Assembly: GCF_014635045.1 (NCBI RefSeq) | Contig: NZ_BMCF01000005.1 | Coordinates: 1 to 64,000, forward strand | Length of the DNA: 64,000 nt | DNA from: Staphylococcus nepalensis | GTDB taxonomy: Bacteria; Bacillota; Bacilli; Staphylococcales; Staphylococcaceae | Direction: 5' to 3' | In this document: one piece after another, positions 36,672 to 47,771 of the stretch | How the letters are laid out: each line of letters opens with the position of its first letter | How positions within the stretch are numbered: position 1 is the first letter of the stretch | Notes under the pieces: generated by a model | The model's input: the letters and a program-made list of their open reading frames with translations, nothing else | Databases searched by the model: none | Told to the model about the DNA's origin: nothing | Made by a program: the position numbers and the translations under genes

Positions 36672-37502
36672 ATGGAATTTTTCCAACATCTATTTGAATA
36701 CAAGTTTTTAAGTAATGCATTAATTATTTCAATTATTGTAGGAATCGTTTGTGGAACAGTTGGTTGCCTCATCGTGCTTAGAGGCTTATCTCTTATGGGG
36801 GATGCAATGAGCCATGCGGTATTACCCGGCGTTGCCCTGTCCTTTTTATTCGGTGTTCCTATGTTTATTGGTGCATTAGTTACAGGTATGATCGCCAGCA
36901 TTTTTATAGGCTTTATTACTAAAAGCAGTAAAACCAAACCCGACGCAGCTATTGGCATTAGTTTTACAGCCTTTTTAGCAACTGGGGTCATTTTAATTAG
37001 TTTAATAAATAGTACTACTGATTTATATCACATTCTTTTTGGTAATTTATTGGCAGTAACACAGTCTACTTTTTGGTCGACTGTAGTCGTGGGTGTCATT
37101 GTTATGATTTTAATTATTATTTTTTATAGACCATTAATGATTTCTACATTTGACCCTATTTTTAGTAGAATGAGTGGTTTGAACACTACTTTTCTACACT
37201 ACTTCGTTATGTTATTGCTTTCACTTGTTACTGTAGCAAGTATACAAACTGTAGGTATTATATTAGTTGTAGCATTACTTATCACCCCTGCTTCAGCTGC
37301 ATTTTTAATTGCTAAAAAACTACATACAATGATGATCATTTCCAGTTTAATAAGCATTATAAGTGCGATGGTCGGCATGTACTTTAGTTATATTTATAAT
37401 ATTCCAAGCGGTGCAACGATTGTTTTATGCGCGTTTGTTATCTATATCATTATTTTTGCTTGTAATAAAATGCAAGTGTTCACAAAAAAAGGAGTGGTTT
37501 AA
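36672..37502 (+). CDS. mntB: MntB, manganese ABC transporter permease
   Basis: A 276-residue ABC-3 family permease with about eight helices. Conserved segments are GDAMSHAVLPGVALSFL near 37, the coupling segment around FLHYFVMLLLSLVTVASIQTVG and ALLITPASAAFLIAKK near 200. Its stop overlaps the mntC start (shared A in TAATG). Confidence 0.95.
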   Translation: MEFFQHLFEYKFLSNALIISIIVGIVCGTVGCLIVLRGLSLMGDAMSHAVLPGVALSFLFGVPMFIGALVTGMIASIFIGFITKSSKTKPDAAIGISFTAFLATGVILISLINSTTDLYHILFGNLLAVTQSTFWSTVVVGVIVMILIIIFYRPLMISTFDPIFSRMSGLNTTFLHYFVMLLLSLVTVASIQTVGIILVVALLITPASAAFLIAKKLHTMMIISSLISIISAMVGMYFSYIYNIPSGATIVLCAFVIYIIIFACNKMQVFTKKGVV

Positions 37503-38434
37503 TGAAAAAGTTATTAACAGTTGCACTTATCTTCCTTTTATTCTTAAGTGCGTGTAGCAACGGTAAAAGTGATTCTTCATCTCAATCTCATGACAAAATA
37601 AAAGTCGTAACGACAAATTCTATTCTATACGATATGGTTAAAAACGTTGGTGGCGATAATGTTGAAATACACAGTATTGTCCCAATTGGTCAGGACCCAC
37701 ATGAATACGAAGTTAAACCAAAAGATATTAAAGCATTGACAGATGCAGATGTCATCTTTTACAACGGATTAAATTTAGAAACAGGTAACGGTTGGTTCAA
37801 AAATGCTTTATCACAGGCCAACAAATCATATGAAGATGGTTCTGTTGTCAAAGTTTCACAGGACGTTAAACCTTTATACTTAAATGGAGCAACAGAAGGC
37901 GACGAATCTAAACAAGACCCACATGCCTGGTTAAGCTTAGACAATGGTATTAAATATGTAAAAACAATCAGTGATGCTTTAATTAAAAAAGATGACAAAC
38001 ATAAAGATGATATTGAAAGCCATACAAAGGATTATGTAGCTAAATTGGAATCTTTAAAACAAGATAGTCATGAGAAATTTAACGACATCCCTAAAGAAAA
38101 TCGTTCAATGATCACAAGTGAAGGTGCTTTTAAATATTTCTCTAAACAGTTTGATATTAAACCTGGATATATTTGGGAAATAAACACTGAGAAACAAGGC
38201 ACACCTGAACAAATGGAACAAGCTGTTAAATTTGTTAAAGATAACCACCTTAAACATCTACTTGTCGAAACTAGCGTAGACAAGAAAAGCATGCAAAGTT
38301 TAAGTGAAGAAACGAATTTAGATATCTACGGAGAAGTTTATACAGATTCCATAGGTAAAGAAGGCACTAAAGGTGATTCTTATTATAATATGATGAAAGA
38401 AAATATCGATATCGTACACGGCAGTATGGAATAA
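37502..38434 (+). CDS. mntC: MntC, manganese-binding lipoprotein
   Basis: A 310-residue cluster A-I solute-binding lipoprotein. The lipobox is LSAC (Cys19). Metal-ligand His residues are in DPHEYE near 66 and DPHAWL near 140, with a Glu near 205 (TSEGAF) and an Asp near 280 (YTDSIG). The GEVYTDSIG and EQGTPEQME segments are typical of MntC/PsaA. It delivers Mn2+ to MntB and is a surface protein of staphylococci. Last gene of the operon. Confidence 0.95.
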   Translation: MKKLLTVALIFLLFLSACSNGKSDSSSQSHDKIKVVTTNSILYDMVKNVGGDNVEIHSIVPIGQDPHEYEVKPKDIKALTDADVIFYNGLNLETGNGWFKNALSQANKSYEDGSVVKVSQDVKPLYLNGATEGDESKQDPHAWLSLDNGIKYVKTISDALIKKDDKHKDDIESHTKDYVAKLESLKQDSHEKFNDIPKENRSMITSEGAFKYFSKQFDIKPGYIWEINTEKQGTPEQMEQAVKFVKDNHLKHLLVETSVDKKSMQSLSEETNLDIYGEVYTDSIGKEGTKGDSYYNMMKENIDIVHGSME

Positions 38435-38440
38435 TAACAA

Positions 38441-38590
38441 GGCTATTTAACCTACTTTGTAGGTGAATAGTCCCATGTCGTACGTTTCCCTCCTAATGAC
38501 GTACGACATGGTGGTATTCAAGCCTTAAATCATCTATCTCCCTTAACTCCATCAATGGTTGGCTCCTCCCCCCCATTGATGGAGATTTTT
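38441..38590 (+). ncRNA. Structured mntABC 3' UTR, RsaC-like by position
   Basis: Three consecutive hairpins follow the mntC stop: 38441-38473, a perfect 12-bp stem at 38473-38484 with 38500-38511, and a 12-bp stem at 38547-38558 with 38573-38584. The second and third loops are C-rich (CCCTCC and CTCCTCCCCCC), able to pair with Shine-Dalgarno sequences. In S. aureus the sRNA RsaC is released from the mntABC 3' UTR. Sequence identity to RsaC was not tested. Confidence 0.5.
38547..38590 (+). terminator. Terminator of mntABC
   Basis: Perfect 12-bp stem with a C-rich 14-base loop, followed by ATTTTTAA. Confidence 0.85.
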
Positions 38591-38667
38591 AATGAAAAAG
38601 GGAATTTTAGCTCAAATCATTTTATATCCTAAAAAATTCATTTCATTTATACAATTCAATTCACCAA

Positions 38668-38699
38668 AAAAACAGATTCCGATATCGGAATCTGTTTTT
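38668..38699. terminator. Bidirectional terminator below the CPA1 antiporter gene
   Basis: Perfect 32-base palindrome (centre 38683/38684) with A-run and T-run ends, 10 bases past the antiporter stop. Confidence 0.9.
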
Positions 38700-38709
38700 C
38701 ACTGATAGC

Positions 38710-40761
38710 TTAATCCGTTAAACTATCAACAATAATCATTTCATCATAGTTAATGGCTTCACGTAATTTCAAAGCAGTTACCTCGTTAATTTCTTCATCT
38801 TCAACAAGTTCATTCAAGACGCGACGTTGCTCTCTAAGTGCCTCCAACTTAATTTTAGTGATTGACGTTTCACTTTTAGGATTAAAGAAATTCGAAGGTG
38901 TTAAGTTTTCAATTCTCATTAAATAACTATCACAAATCATGCCCACTTCTAATTTATTTTCTTCAGTCGTCTCTTTACCTAGACGACTTACCACGCGATA
39001 ATGCACTGTTCTCATTACATTAGAAATTTCTCGCAAGTTATCAATCACAGATAAAGACGAAGCAGCGTTGGTTTTTACTTTTGTCTTAATTCTACTTTTT
39101 AAAATAAATGCTTTTAATTCAACTTTGATACGTTGGATTAAAGAAGACTGTTTATAAACTTGTGTACGTTCAGCATAACGCATGTAGTTATCTAAAACAT
39201 TCGTTGTAATATCTCCATTAGATACTAAGCTATTAAGTGTATTGTTTTCAACATCAAATGCGATTTTTTGCAATCTTTCTAGTTCTTTAGTATTTTCATC
39301 TTCATTTTCAACCGTTTTAAGAAAAGCTAATTTATCATGATAATCTTTAATGACGTTACCGTATAAAAAACTAGATGCTTCAGATGATAATTGATTTAAG
39401 TGTTCTATCACTTTCTCTAAAATATATATACGCGCTTGCTTAAAGTTCATACCACGTTGTTTTGGTTTTACTGCATTAGGTGTCACCATTGGCAACACAA
39501 TTTGCGCAATGATTAAACTCATGACCACCATACCTGACGCAATAAATAGCAAATCATCTCTAAACACAAAGGAATGGTGATCCGCCAACATGTAAGGTAA
39601 TGTTAAAGCAATAGCCAGAGAAATTGTTCCATGCACGCCACATAACGTCATGATAAAAGCATACATGCCTCGTTTGGGTGGTGTCTCTGAAACATTAGCA
39701 TTATCTTCATAGTTGCTAAGTATTTTTTGGAACGGACTGATTGGTAAATAAAAATAAGGATATAAAACAAAAACCCATAAAAATCTAAATAAGTATATTG
39801 CTAAAGCGATTAAAACCGTAACAACAATTAGAAAGATAAAATTATGTGGTTCATTTTCTATAATTCTCCCGACAAGTTCAGGAACTAAAAATCCTAAAAT
39901 AGAAAATACAAAACCATTCAAAGCATAACTTAATATATTCCATGTATGATTGTAACTCATTTGTAACCTTGTACGTGCCTGTGCGATACGATCACGTTCA
40001 AAACCATGTACTAATCCTGCTACCACTGCTGCAATAATACCTGATGAATGGAACATTTCAGCAACGAGATATGTAATAAAAGGGGTTAGAAGCTGTATAA
40101 ATGTAAACATATTTACATTTTCAATACCTCTTCTAGAAAGTGATACTCTGAATCTAACTAAGGCAACACCAATAATTAAACCTACAATAAATCCGCCTAT
40201 TGAAGATATTAAAAATTGTTCAACAGCATTTACCATTGAAAATCCACCTGTGATTAAAGCTGCTACAGCAATTTTAAAAGAAATAATACCCGCAGCATCA
40301 TTTAACAATGATTCACCTTCTAAAATTGTCATAGAACCTTTTGGAAGAATTTTTCCATTTGTAATTGCTTGAACAGCTACTGCATCAGTTGGACACAAAA
40401 TAGCGGCCAATGCGAATGCAGCAGCTAATGGTAATTCAGGCCATATCCAATGCACAAACAATCCAACTACTATAACCGTTGTGACCACAAGTCCTAAGGC
40501 CATCATTAATACTGGTTTGATATACCGGCGTAAATGGACACGAGACACTTTTACACCTTCAACAAATAATAATGGCGCTATTAGTGCAACCATAAATAGC
40601 TCTGAGTCAAAATGGAATTCAACAGGTATCGGCGTAATATACAATAACATACCGAGCATAATTTGGATAAAAGCTAGGGGGATTTTAGGTAAGGCGATAT
40701 GTACAAGGGAACTTGCAATAACTACCGCTAAAAATATCAGTATTGTTTCAAATATTTGCAT
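38710..40761 (-). CDS. CPA1-family sodium/proton antiporter (NhaP-like)
   Basis: A 683-residue antiporter. The membrane domain (about 1-410, 12-13 helices) has the ion-binding LCPTDAVAVQ motif near 120 and GESLLNDAAGI near 148, the paired Asp signature of CPA1. A long cytosolic helical tail (about 415-683) is of the type that regulates transport. It exports Na+ (or K+) for protons. The ATG at 40761 follows AGAGGTG; seven codons upstream in frame are excluded. Monocistronic. Confidence 0.92.
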   Translation of the reverse strand: MQIFETILIFLAVVIASSLVHIALPKIPLAFIQIMLGMLLYITPIPVEFHFDSELFMVALIAPLLFVEGVKVSRVHLRRYIKPVLMMALGLVVTTVIVVGLFVHWIWPELPLAAAFALAAILCPTDAVAVQAITNGKILPKGSMTILEGESLLNDAAGIISFKIAVAALITGGFSMVNAVEQFLISSIGGFIVGLIIGVALVRFRVSLSRRGIENVNMFTFIQLLTPFITYLVAEMFHSSGIIAAVVAGLVHGFERDRIAQARTRLQMSYNHTWNILSYALNGFVFSILGFLVPELVGRIIENEPHNFIFLIVVTVLIALAIYLFRFLWVFVLYPYFYLPISPFQKILSNYEDNANVSETPPKRGMYAFIMTLCGVHGTISLAIALTLPYMLADHHSFVFRDDLLFIASGMVVMSLIIAQIVLPMVTPNAVKPKQRGMNFKQARIYILEKVIEHLNQLSSEASSFLYGNVIKDYHDKLAFLKTVENEDENTKELERLQKIAFDVENNTLNSLVSNGDITTNVLDNYMRYAERTQVYKQSSLIQRIKVELKAFILKSRIKTKVKTNAASSLSVIDNLREISNVMRTVHYRVVSRLGKETTEENKLEVGMICDSYLMRIENLTPSNFFNPKSETSITKIKLEALREQRRVLNELVEDEEINEVTALKLREAINYDEMIIVDSLTD

Positions 40762-41029
40762 GGTTTCACCTCTTTTCAACATTAATGACTTTCATAATTG
40801 TTGAGGTTGAAACAAAAAATACCATCGTTTTTAATGAACAGATTGTGTCTCAAACTCTTACATATCTAGTTATTATTTTTAATAGATATGCTTTTTAAAA
40901 TTAACACAATTACAGATATGTATTATTTTATCATTTTTTTAGTAACCCCTGAAACGGATTGCACTTCAAAAATAATATTTTCACCAAATATAATTTAAAT
41001 AATACTGCACGCTTTATATCAATAAAAAA

Positions 41030-41083
41030 GGCTCTATACTAAACAGGGCTGATTTTTATATCAGTCTTCTTTGACAAAGAGCC
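41030..41083. repeat. Imperfect hairpin repeat, copy 2
   Basis: GGCTCT (41030-41035) pairs with AGAGCC (41078-41083), with an inner CTGAT/ATCAG. The right half (41059-41083) is repeated with one difference at 101-125. The rest of 40762-41095 is AT-rich and without a gene. Confidence 0.5.
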
Positions 41084-41095
41084 ATAAAAAAAGAA

Positions 41096-41136
41096 CAGAT
41101 TAGAAATTAAAGGTTAATTCATTGATTTCTAATCTG
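41096..41136 (-). terminator. Terminator of the mnh2 operon
   Basis: Perfect 12-bp stem (41096-41107 with 41125-41136), then TTCTTTTTTTA on the minus strand. Confidence 0.9.
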
Positions 41137-41200
41137 CTCATCTATAAATGACGTATTTTCTATAATGCTTTATTTTAACAATGTAAAGAAAGGCTTAAAA

Positions 41201-41650
41201 TTAATATATGTCTTGTTCTTTTTCATTTACTTTACGTCTGCGTTGTTCACGTACTTGAGCACGTTTTTTTAATTGATCAAACGTATCATTTTCTGTAGCG
41301 CTTAATAAGATACTTGTTTGTTTAGGAGCATCACTTTTTCGGTACATATAAGCGCCCGTACGATATGCTGCTCTAGATATTAAATGCCCTCCAACAGGAG
41401 AGGTTAAATTGATAAATACCAATGCTAAAATCATTCTGACACTTAGGTACCCTTGAGAAGAAATAAAATAAATAATCACGCCAACAAGTGTTAACAATAC
41501 TGACAGTGTAGAACTTTTCGTAGAGGCATGACTTCTTAAAAATACATCATGGAATTTAATTAGGCCAATCGCACTAATTAAAGCGATAATACTTCCTAAA
41601 AACATCATAAAAGCTGCAATTAAATTAACGATTTCGCTTGTTATTTGCAT
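41201..41650 (-). CDS. mnhG2: MnhG2, Mrp antiporter subunit G
   Basis: A 149-residue subunit with three membrane helices (about 10-95), the [22 protein letters not shown] segment typical of MrpG, and a basic cytosolic tail. The start at 41650 (ATGCAAATA) is chosen because GGGGGG lies ten bases before it; the earlier Met is one base from the ribosome binding site. It overlaps mnhF2 by 26 bases. Last gene of the operon. Confidence 0.93.
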   Translation of the reverse strand: MQITSEIVNLIAAFMMFLGSIIALISAIGLIKFHDVFLRSHASTKSSTLSVLLTLVGVIIYFISSQGYLSVRMILALVFINLTSPVGGHLISRAAYRTGAYMYRKSDAPKQTSILLSATENDTFDQLKKRAQVREQRRRKVNEKEQDIY

Positions 41651-41927
41651 TAAAGACATGCCCCCCTTCTATAAATCTAGAGATAGACACAGTACTCACA
41701 AATGAAATAATCGCGATTAATAAGATAGAATCTAGGAATGAAAAAGTACCAAATACAATACTTAACACGCCCACCGTCGACATTAATATCGCACTAGCAG
41801 TATCAAATGCAACCACTCTGTCAGCAGTAGTTGGTCCTTTAACTAATCTAAATAAAGTTAAGATTAACGCAATACCAAATAAAATAATTGAACTAGTTAT
41901 AAAGAAATTTATCAATGATTCGATCAT
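41625..41927 (-). CDS. mnhF2: MnhF2, Mrp antiporter subunit F
   Basis: A 100-residue subunit with three helices. The conserved [12 protein letters not shown] is at about 30-41, between helices one and two. It overlaps mnhE2 by 4 bases and mnhG2 by 26. Length matches S. aureus MnhF2. Confidence 0.94.
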   Translation of the reverse strand: MIESLINFFITSSIILFGIALILTLFRLVKGPTTADRVVAFDTASAILMSTVGVLSIVFGTFSFLDSILLIAIISFVSTVSISRFIEGGHVFNANNKRNR

Positions 41928-42406
41928 TCTGCCACCTCCAATATGAGACCTTCATATTGTCTAATGCTTTTTAGCAGTTTCTGTTTTTCTTTCTCTGAAA
42001 TGTCAATTGCATGTATAAAGATTTTCTTTCTTTCTTTTGAAATTCTTATAACCGTTGAACCAGGTGTAATAATAATAAGTATAGTTAAAAATGAAACTTC
42101 CCAATCTGTTTCCAATGTCGTTTCATACGTCACTAAGCCTGGATTTAAATCTTTCGTTTTAAATAAAATATAATTGATGGTTGTCATGCTTGATGTGATT
42201 AACTGGTATAAGTAAACAGCTAAAAATTTAATAGCCACCCATACTTTTTTCAAATAAAACTGTTGGCCGAAAAAGCGATGCAGTATATAGATAACTACTA
42301 AACCAATCAAGTAACCCGAGAAGAAGGTAGAGGCTCTAAATGATTCTTCGTCTTGAAATAACACCCATAAAAACGCAATGACCATATTAAGTAAGACTTG
42401 TCTCAT
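41924..42406 (-). CDS. mnhE2: MnhE2, Mrp antiporter subunit E
   Basis: A 160-residue subunit: about three N-terminal helices, then a cytosolic domain with the conserved [23 protein letters not shown] (about 112-134). It shares its first base with the mnhD2 stop, so translation is coupled. Confidence 0.94.
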   Translation of the reverse strand: MRQVLLNMVIAFLWVLFQDEESFRASTFFSGYLIGLVVIYILHRFFGQQFYLKKVWVAIKFLAVYLYQLITSSMTTINYILFKTKDLNPGLVTYETTLETDWEVSFLTILIIITPGSTVIRISKERKKIFIHAIDISEKEKQKLLKSIRQYEGLILEVAE

Positions 42407-43908
42407 TATTTATCCTCCTTCACTAAATGAGGATTCACCATTTTTTCATATAATCCGTCATCCATATTCATGTGGGTAGCATTATCTGTCACTTTAAAAA
42501 TTAATGGCGCTGCCAGGCCCATCGCTAATATTGTTGCAACAAGCACGCCTATCAAACCTTTACGGTATGTAGGAACTGATTTAAATTCTAATGGCTCTCC
42601 TTTTTGAGCATTACCGAGATACATGGTAAAGAAGATTCTAAACAAGCTAAACATGGCAATTAGGCTAGTTAAAATCATCAATGCTAAACCAATGTAGTTA
42701 CCATTCTCAAGTGCTCCTTCAAAAATAAACACTTTACCTGGGAAACCGCTAAATGGTGGTACGCCTCCAATTGCTAAAATCATCACCACAAAAGCTACGC
42801 CAAAAAATGGTTCTTGTTTCGCTAAACCATATAAATTTTTGTATTGTCGGTAACCGGTAATGTACACCAAACTACCAATTATAAAGAATAGTAATGTTTT
42901 TACAACAATATCATTCGCCAGATAAAAGATAGCGCCATTAACACCGGCAAATGTATTTGATCCTAAACCTAATATGATAAATCCAATAGAAAGGATAACC
43001 TGATATGCTGCTATCTTTTTTATATCTCGATAAGCTAGTACGCCAAACGCACCTATTAACATAGTTACACAAGATAAAAATACAAGCAGTGGATGCGTAA
43101 TACCATTATGACTATCGAATAATAATGTAAAGAATCGAATTAACGCATAAGCACCTACTTTTGTCATCAGTGCTGCAAATAATGCTGCTAGTTCAGTATT
43201 TAATACTGCATAAGCTTTTGGTAACCACATGAACAACACAAGTGCTGCTTTCGCACTAAAAGCAATTAAAAACACCATCGAAATGATGACAACTGAACTT
43301 TCACCATGCATTTCACTTAATCTTTGGGCAACTAATGAAAAATTCAAAGTACCCGTTAGCTTATACAGCAAGCCAATTCCTAATAATAGTAACCAAGAAC
43401 CTAATATATTAAGAACCACGTAAATGATAGCTGCACGTAATTGTTCGACTGATTGTCCCAACGTGACTAACACAAACGAAGCCAGTAACATCACTTCGAA
43501 CATAACGTATAAATTAAACAAATCAGCTGTTAAAAATGATCCAATCACGCCGACTGTTAAAAACAAAATAAAACTCGGCAAATAGTAACGGATGGCTCGT
43601 TTTTCCTTTCTACCAAAGCCATACGCCATGATTAATGTAACGACAAAACTAGAAGTAGTTACCATTAATAGACTTAATGAATCACCCACAAACTGAATGC
43701 CATACGGGGCTTTCCATCCACCGAAATCTAAAGCAATTGGTTTATCTCTCATTACATGAATCAATAATAATAAAGATATAAGTGTCGTGACAGCCATTGT
43801 TCCAATTGAAAAAATTCTTGAAAGCCTACTCTGTGTACGAATAAATACAAGTACGAGCCCGCAGACTGCTGGGAGAAGTAATGGTAGAATTAATAAATTA
43901 CTCATCAT
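42406..43908 (-). CDS. mnhD2: MnhD2, Mrp antiporter subunit D
   Basis: A 500-residue subunit with about 14 helices, homologous to the proton-pumping subunits NuoM/NuoN of complex I. It keeps the functional Glu in [17 protein letters not shown] (near 135) and Lys in [18 protein letters not shown] (near 217). The start at 43908 follows AGAGGTG and fits S. aureus MnhD2 (498). It overlaps mnhC2 by 11 bases. Confidence 0.94.
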   Translation of the reverse strand: MMSNLLILPLLLPAVCGLVLVFIRTQSRLSRIFSIGTMAVTTLISLLLLIHVMRDKPIALDFGGWKAPYGIQFVGDSLSLLMVTTSSFVVTLIMAYGFGRKEKRAIRYYLPSFILFLTVGVIGSFLTADLFNLYVMFEVMLLASFVLVTLGQSVEQLRAAIIYVVLNILGSWLLLLGIGLLYKLTGTLNFSLVAQRLSEMHGESSVVIISMVFLIAFSAKAALVLFMWLPKAYAVLNTELAALFAALMTKVGAYALIRFFTLLFDSHNGITHPLLVFLSCVTMLIGAFGVLAYRDIKKIAAYQVILSIGFIILGLGSNTFAGVNGAIFYLANDIVVKTLLFFIIGSLVYITGYRQYKNLYGLAKQEPFFGVAFVVMILAIGGVPPFSGFPGKVFIFEGALENGNYIGLALMILTSLIAMFSLFRIFFTMYLGNAQKGEPLEFKSVPTYRKGLIGVLVATILAMGLAAPLIFKVTDNATHMNMDDGLYEKMVNPHLVKEDK

Positions 43909-44245
43909 TATTGTCATCACCTCTTAGCACATCAATTTCATCTTCTTTAGTTACTCGATACGTTCTATATACGAGCACAAGTAAAAACGCAGTCATAGCA
44001 AAACCAATCACAATAGCAGTTAATACAATCGCTTGTAGCAATGGATCCACAAAGTTTTTGCTACTTTCACCAATAAGTGGTTCAACCATGTTTTTACCGT
44101 ACTTACCCATGCTCATAATAATTAAATTTCCTGCATGCGTATAAATTGAGATACCAATAACAATACGTATTAAGTTGACGGATAATATCATATACGTTCC
44201 TATAAATATTAAGAAGCCAATAACCATTAATAATATCAAGTTCAT
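43898..44245 (-). CDS. mnhC2: MnhC2, Mrp antiporter subunit C
   Basis: A 115-residue, three-helix subunit homologous to NuoK, with [19 protein letters not shown]-type core (here [20 protein letters not shown], about 65-84). It overlaps mnhB2 by 4 bases. Confidence 0.95.
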   Translation of the reverse strand: MNLILLMVIGFLIFIGTYMILSVNLIRIVIGISIYTHAGNLIIMSMGKYGKNMVEPLIGESSKNFVDPLLQAIVLTAIVIGFAMTAFLLVLVYRTYRVTKEDEIDVLRGDDNNDE

Positions 44246-44667
44246 GAGCGACCACCACTTATAGAAAGCATAACCGTCACTACAACACCGACTACCGCTA
44301 ATACAATACCAGCTTCAAATATTGTCACAGTTGTTAAATGTACTTCGCCTAATATCGGCAATTGGACATGTGCATCAGTTTGGTAAAGGAACGGTTTACC
44401 AAAGAACATTGGTACGACGGCAGTAGCAAATGACACCAATGAACCAATAATCATTAATATTCTAAAATCAAGCGGTAAAGCGACTAATACTTGTTTAACA
44501 TCAAAGGCCAAGAACATTAATAAAAATGCAGAACTGAAGACAAGTCCACCAATAAATCCGCCACCCGGATTATTATGCCCAGCTAAAAACAAGTAGAAGC
44601 CAAATGTTAACAATATAAAGACTACGATTTTGGTGATTGTGCGTAAGACTACATCATTCTCTTTCAT
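44242..44667 (-). CDS. mnhB2: MnhB2, Mrp antiporter subunit B
   Basis: A 141-residue, four-helix subunit with the conserved [14 protein letters not shown] (about 29-42) of MrpB/MbhB. It overlaps mnhA2 by 14 bases and mnhC2 by 4. Confidence 0.95.
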   Translation of the reverse strand: MKENDVVLRTITKIVVFILLTFGFYLFLAGHNNPGGGFIGGLVFSSAFLLMFLAFDVKQVLVALPLDFRILMIIGSLVSFATAVVPMFFGKPFLYQTDAHVQLPILGEVHLTTVTIFEAGIVLAVVGVVVTVMLSISGGRS

Positions 44668-47050
44668 CTTGACCCCTCCGTTCTTTAAAGTTAAGTAATG
44701 TATAGATTCCTAAACCAGCGATAATTAATACCATTCCTTCAAATAAGGTATCCATAGCACGGAAATCACCGAGAATTGCATTTACAATATTTCTACCACC
44801 TGCTAATTCATATGCATCATGATAGAAAGTAGAAATTGTTGGCATCGTTTCAGCTTGTTGAGCAATAAAGACAAGCATCACTACGATAATTGCCATTGCT
44901 AATGAAACGATAATCTTGACGGCCTCACGTTTTTTATGCACTTTCGTACGTGGAACGTTTGGTAAACGTGAAAAACTTACGATAAACAATATAGTAGTAA
45001 TGGTTTCAACTACGAGTTGTGTTAATGCCAAATCAGGTGCTTTCATCAAGATGAAAAATATTGTTACACAATAACCAACGATACCATTTAATATAACCAT
45101 CGTTAAACGTTGTCGAATAAATGTTAAGGCAATACCTAAAATAAAGACAACGATTAATGTGATAATTTCTAATGGACCAAACTCACTGACATGTATCTGT
45201 TTAACATCCGGAAAACCAGCTTGAATAATACCGTAGACCACTACGATGATGAAAATAGCTAATGTTAATGTAATATAGTGATTCAAACGGTTATTCATCA
45301 ATGTGCGAATACTATATCCAGAATAATTTTCAAATTGTTTATATGAATCTAAGTATAAATCTGTAATAGATTTAACTTTAATTTTTTCTGCTTGCTTTTT
45401 CCAATTAATTTTAAACACTGCTATAAATCCTACAACAATTACAATTAAACTTAATATCAGTGGTAAATTAAAACCGTGCCATTGAGAAATATGTGGTGCG
45501 ATGTCATCTACTTTTTCTCCAATTGTGATACTTCGTAATGCCGGTAAAATAATATAATGACCAAATAAATTTGGTATAAAGAACACGACCGGTAACAAAA
45601 TCATCATAATTGCAGAAGGTAATGTAAATAAAAATGGCTCATGAGGCGTTTGTACTGGTAAATCTGCTTTTTTAAATTCACCCCAGAACACTTCTTTAAT
45701 CATGTAAACTGCATAAATAAGCGTAAATATACTGGCAGTCACGCCTATAAATGCAATCATTATAGTTAAAATTAAATTAAATTGTGGTAATTGATGTGAA
45801 CTTACCAAACCTTCAAAAAACATTTCCTTACTTAAGAACCCATTAAGGAATGGTATACCTGCCATAGATAAGGCAGAAAGTAACATAACTATATGTGTAA
45901 TCGGTAGTACTTTCCTTAAACCAGATAATTTACGGATATCTCTTGTGCCTGTTTCATGGTCAATAATACCTACGCCCATAAATAATGCACCTTTAAATAA
46001 CGCATGGTTCATCAAATGAAACAGACCCGCAAAGAGTATAAGTCCATAAATTTTTGAGAGCTCACCAGTGGTATGTTGTGCAAAACCACCGCCAAGTCCG
46101 ACCATCGAAACAATCATACCTAATTGACTAATCGTAGAATAAGCCAAGATGGCTTTTAAATCATATTGACGTATGGCATTAATTGCGCCAAAAATCATCG
46201 TTATTAACCCTACAAAGGTAACAGAATATATATAGAAATCACTTAGACCTAAAACAGGTGTAAATCTAAATAGTAAAAAGATACCTGCTTTAACCATTGT
46301 GGCAGAATGTAGATAAGCGCTCACCGGTGTTGGTGCTTCCATAGCTTTGGGTAACCAAATATGGAAAGGAAATTGCGCTGATTTAGTAAATGCGCCTAAT
46401 AGTAACATAATAATAATTGGTATAAATAAATTGCTTTCGGCTATTTTGTCGCTTTGAGCAATAATAGATGAAATAGAATTAGTTCCTGTCACAGTGTAAA
46501 TCATGATAAACCCTGTCAGTAATGCAAGACCACCAAATACTGTGATTATAAATGATTGAATAGCGCCAAACTGACTTGCTCCTTTATCGTACCAATAAGC
46601 AATGAGTAGAAAAGATGATACACTTGTCAGTTCCCAAAACACGTACATCAAAATAGTGTTATTTGAAGTCACAATACCTAACATACTGAACATAAATAGT
46701 AATAAATATATATAAAAGCGTGGTAAGTGATCATGTTCTTTTGATAAATATTGTGTTGCATAATAAAACACTGCTAACCCAATAAGTGATATTAACAAAC
46801 TAAAAAATAAACTTAATCCATCTAGCTTAAAATCTATGTTGATATCTATTAAGGTGAGCCATGGTATTTTTACTGAGACAAATTGTCCCTTCATCACTTG
46901 CGGTATTTGCCACAAAAAGTAAACAGAAGAGATAATTGGTGCTATTAAAGCTATTAGACCAGAAATTTTGTGAAATTTACGATTTGTCATCGTAAGCAAT
47001 ACTACTACCATTATTAAAATAATCGCACTAAGTAGATAAATGAAACTCAT
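44654..47050 (-). CDS. mnhA2: MnhA2, Mrp antiporter subunit A
   Basis: A 798-residue, roughly 20-helix subunit, homologous to NuoL with a C-terminal extension. Functional residues are Glu in [14 protein letters not shown] near 137, Lys in [32 protein letters not shown] near 220, and a second Lys/Glu array further on. Mnh2 exchanges monovalent cations for protons and supports pH and salt tolerance. It starts 23 bases after the recombinase-like gene, with GGGGGG before the ATG. Confidence 0.95.
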   Translation of the reverse strand: MSFIYLLSAIILIMVVVLLTMTNRKFHKISGLIALIAPIISSVYFLWQIPQVMKGQFVSVKIPWLTLIDINIDFKLDGLSLFFSLLISLIGLAVFYYATQYLSKEHDHLPRFYIYLLLFMFSMLGIVTSNNTILMYVFWELTSVSSFLLIAYWYDKGASQFGAIQSFIITVFGGLALLTGFIMIYTVTGTNSISSIIAQSDKIAESNLFIPIIIMLLLGAFTKSAQFPFHIWLPKAMEAPTPVSAYLHSATMVKAGIFLLFRFTPVLGLSDFYIYSVTFVGLITMIFGAINAIRQYDLKAILAYSTISQLGMIVSMVGLGGGFAQHTTGELSKIYGLILFAGLFHLMNHALFKGALFMGVGIIDHETGTRDIRKLSGLRKVLPITHIVMLLSALSMAGIPFLNGFLSKEMFFEGLVSSHQLPQFNLILTIMIAFIGVTASIFTLIYAVYMIKEVFWGEFKKADLPVQTPHEPFLFTLPSAIMMILLPVVFFIPNLFGHYIILPALRSITIGEKVDDIAPHISQWHGFNLPLILSLIVIVVGFIAVFKINWKKQAEKIKVKSITDLYLDSYKQFENYSGYSIRTLMNNRLNHYITLTLAIFIIVVVYGIIQAGFPDVKQIHVSEFGPLEIITLIVVFILGIALTFIRQRLTMVILNGIVGYCVTIFFILMKAPDLALTQLVVETITTILFIVSFSRLPNVPRTKVHKKREAVKIIVSLAMAIIVVMLVFIAQQAETMPTISTFYHDAYELAGGRNIVNAILGDFRAMDTLFEGMVLIIAGLGIYTLLNFKERRGQDERE

Positions 47051-47073
47051 TCTATCCCCCCTTTAAGTATAAT

Positions 47074-47625
47074 TTATAAATTTAAAGCTATTGTTGTTTT
47101 GCTTGATTTCGTAGAGATACCAATAAACTTCATCGTTTCAAACGTGGTCTGGTGCCCCAAATATTTTTGAATAATTGATATAGATATACCAGATTGGTAT
47201 GCATGATACGCAAATGTTTTTCGCAACGTTGTCAAACCAATGTGTAACATACCTAAATCTTCTGCGGCAGTATGAATAATACGGTAAGCTTGTTGCCTAG
47301 ATAGACCTTTTAGTGTCCTATTTGACTGAAACAAAAGTTCACCATTTTCTAATTGTTGTTCTGTGATATATGCCATTAATTCATTTCTTAATGTTTCTGG
47401 TAATCTAATTTGAATCCTAGGGGCGTGCGTCTCCACCCAATAATATTTTACACCCTTATCTTCAATTCTTACATCTTGCACGTTTAAATTTAATAAAGAA
47501 GAAAGTTTCACACCCGTATGTATAGCAAACTTAAATAATAGATAATCACGCTGTGACTTAGACTTTAACGCTTCGTACATCGCTTTTATCTCATTAATAT
47601 TTCTAATAGGATCTACTTGATTCAT
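47074..47625 (-). CDS. Tyrosine-recombinase-like protein lacking key catalytic residues
   Basis: A 183-residue protein with only the catalytic-domain fold of the phage integrase family. Compared with active members, Arg I is Lys40 (GVKLSSLL), the HxxR His is Thr132 while Arg135 remains, His158 (LGH) remains, and the nucleophilic Tyr is Phe167. It therefore should not cut DNA, and may still bind it. It has a good AGAGGTGAATGT start and lies 23 bases before mnhA2, apparently as the first gene of the mnh2 transcript. A related gene sits at this spot in S. aureus. Confidence 0.85.
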   Translation of the reverse strand: MNQVDPIRNINEIKAMYEALKSKSQRDYLLFKFAIHTGVKLSSLLNLNVQDVRIEDKGVKYYWVETHAPRIQIRLPETLRNELMAYITEQQLENGELLFQSNRTLKGLSRQQAYRIIHTAAEDLGMLHIGLTTLRKTFAYHAYQSGISISIIQKYLGHQTTFETMKFIGISTKSSKTTIALNL

Positions 47626-47771
47626 ACATTCACCTCTGAATTCATTAATGTTCCATATTTAATGATATATCATGATTTTGTCACATGAAAGTATTTTGTC
47701 TAATTTTTTTAAATTTTTTTGCCCTTTTTGCAAATGAAAAACGATATATATAGTGAAAGGAGGTTACACAA

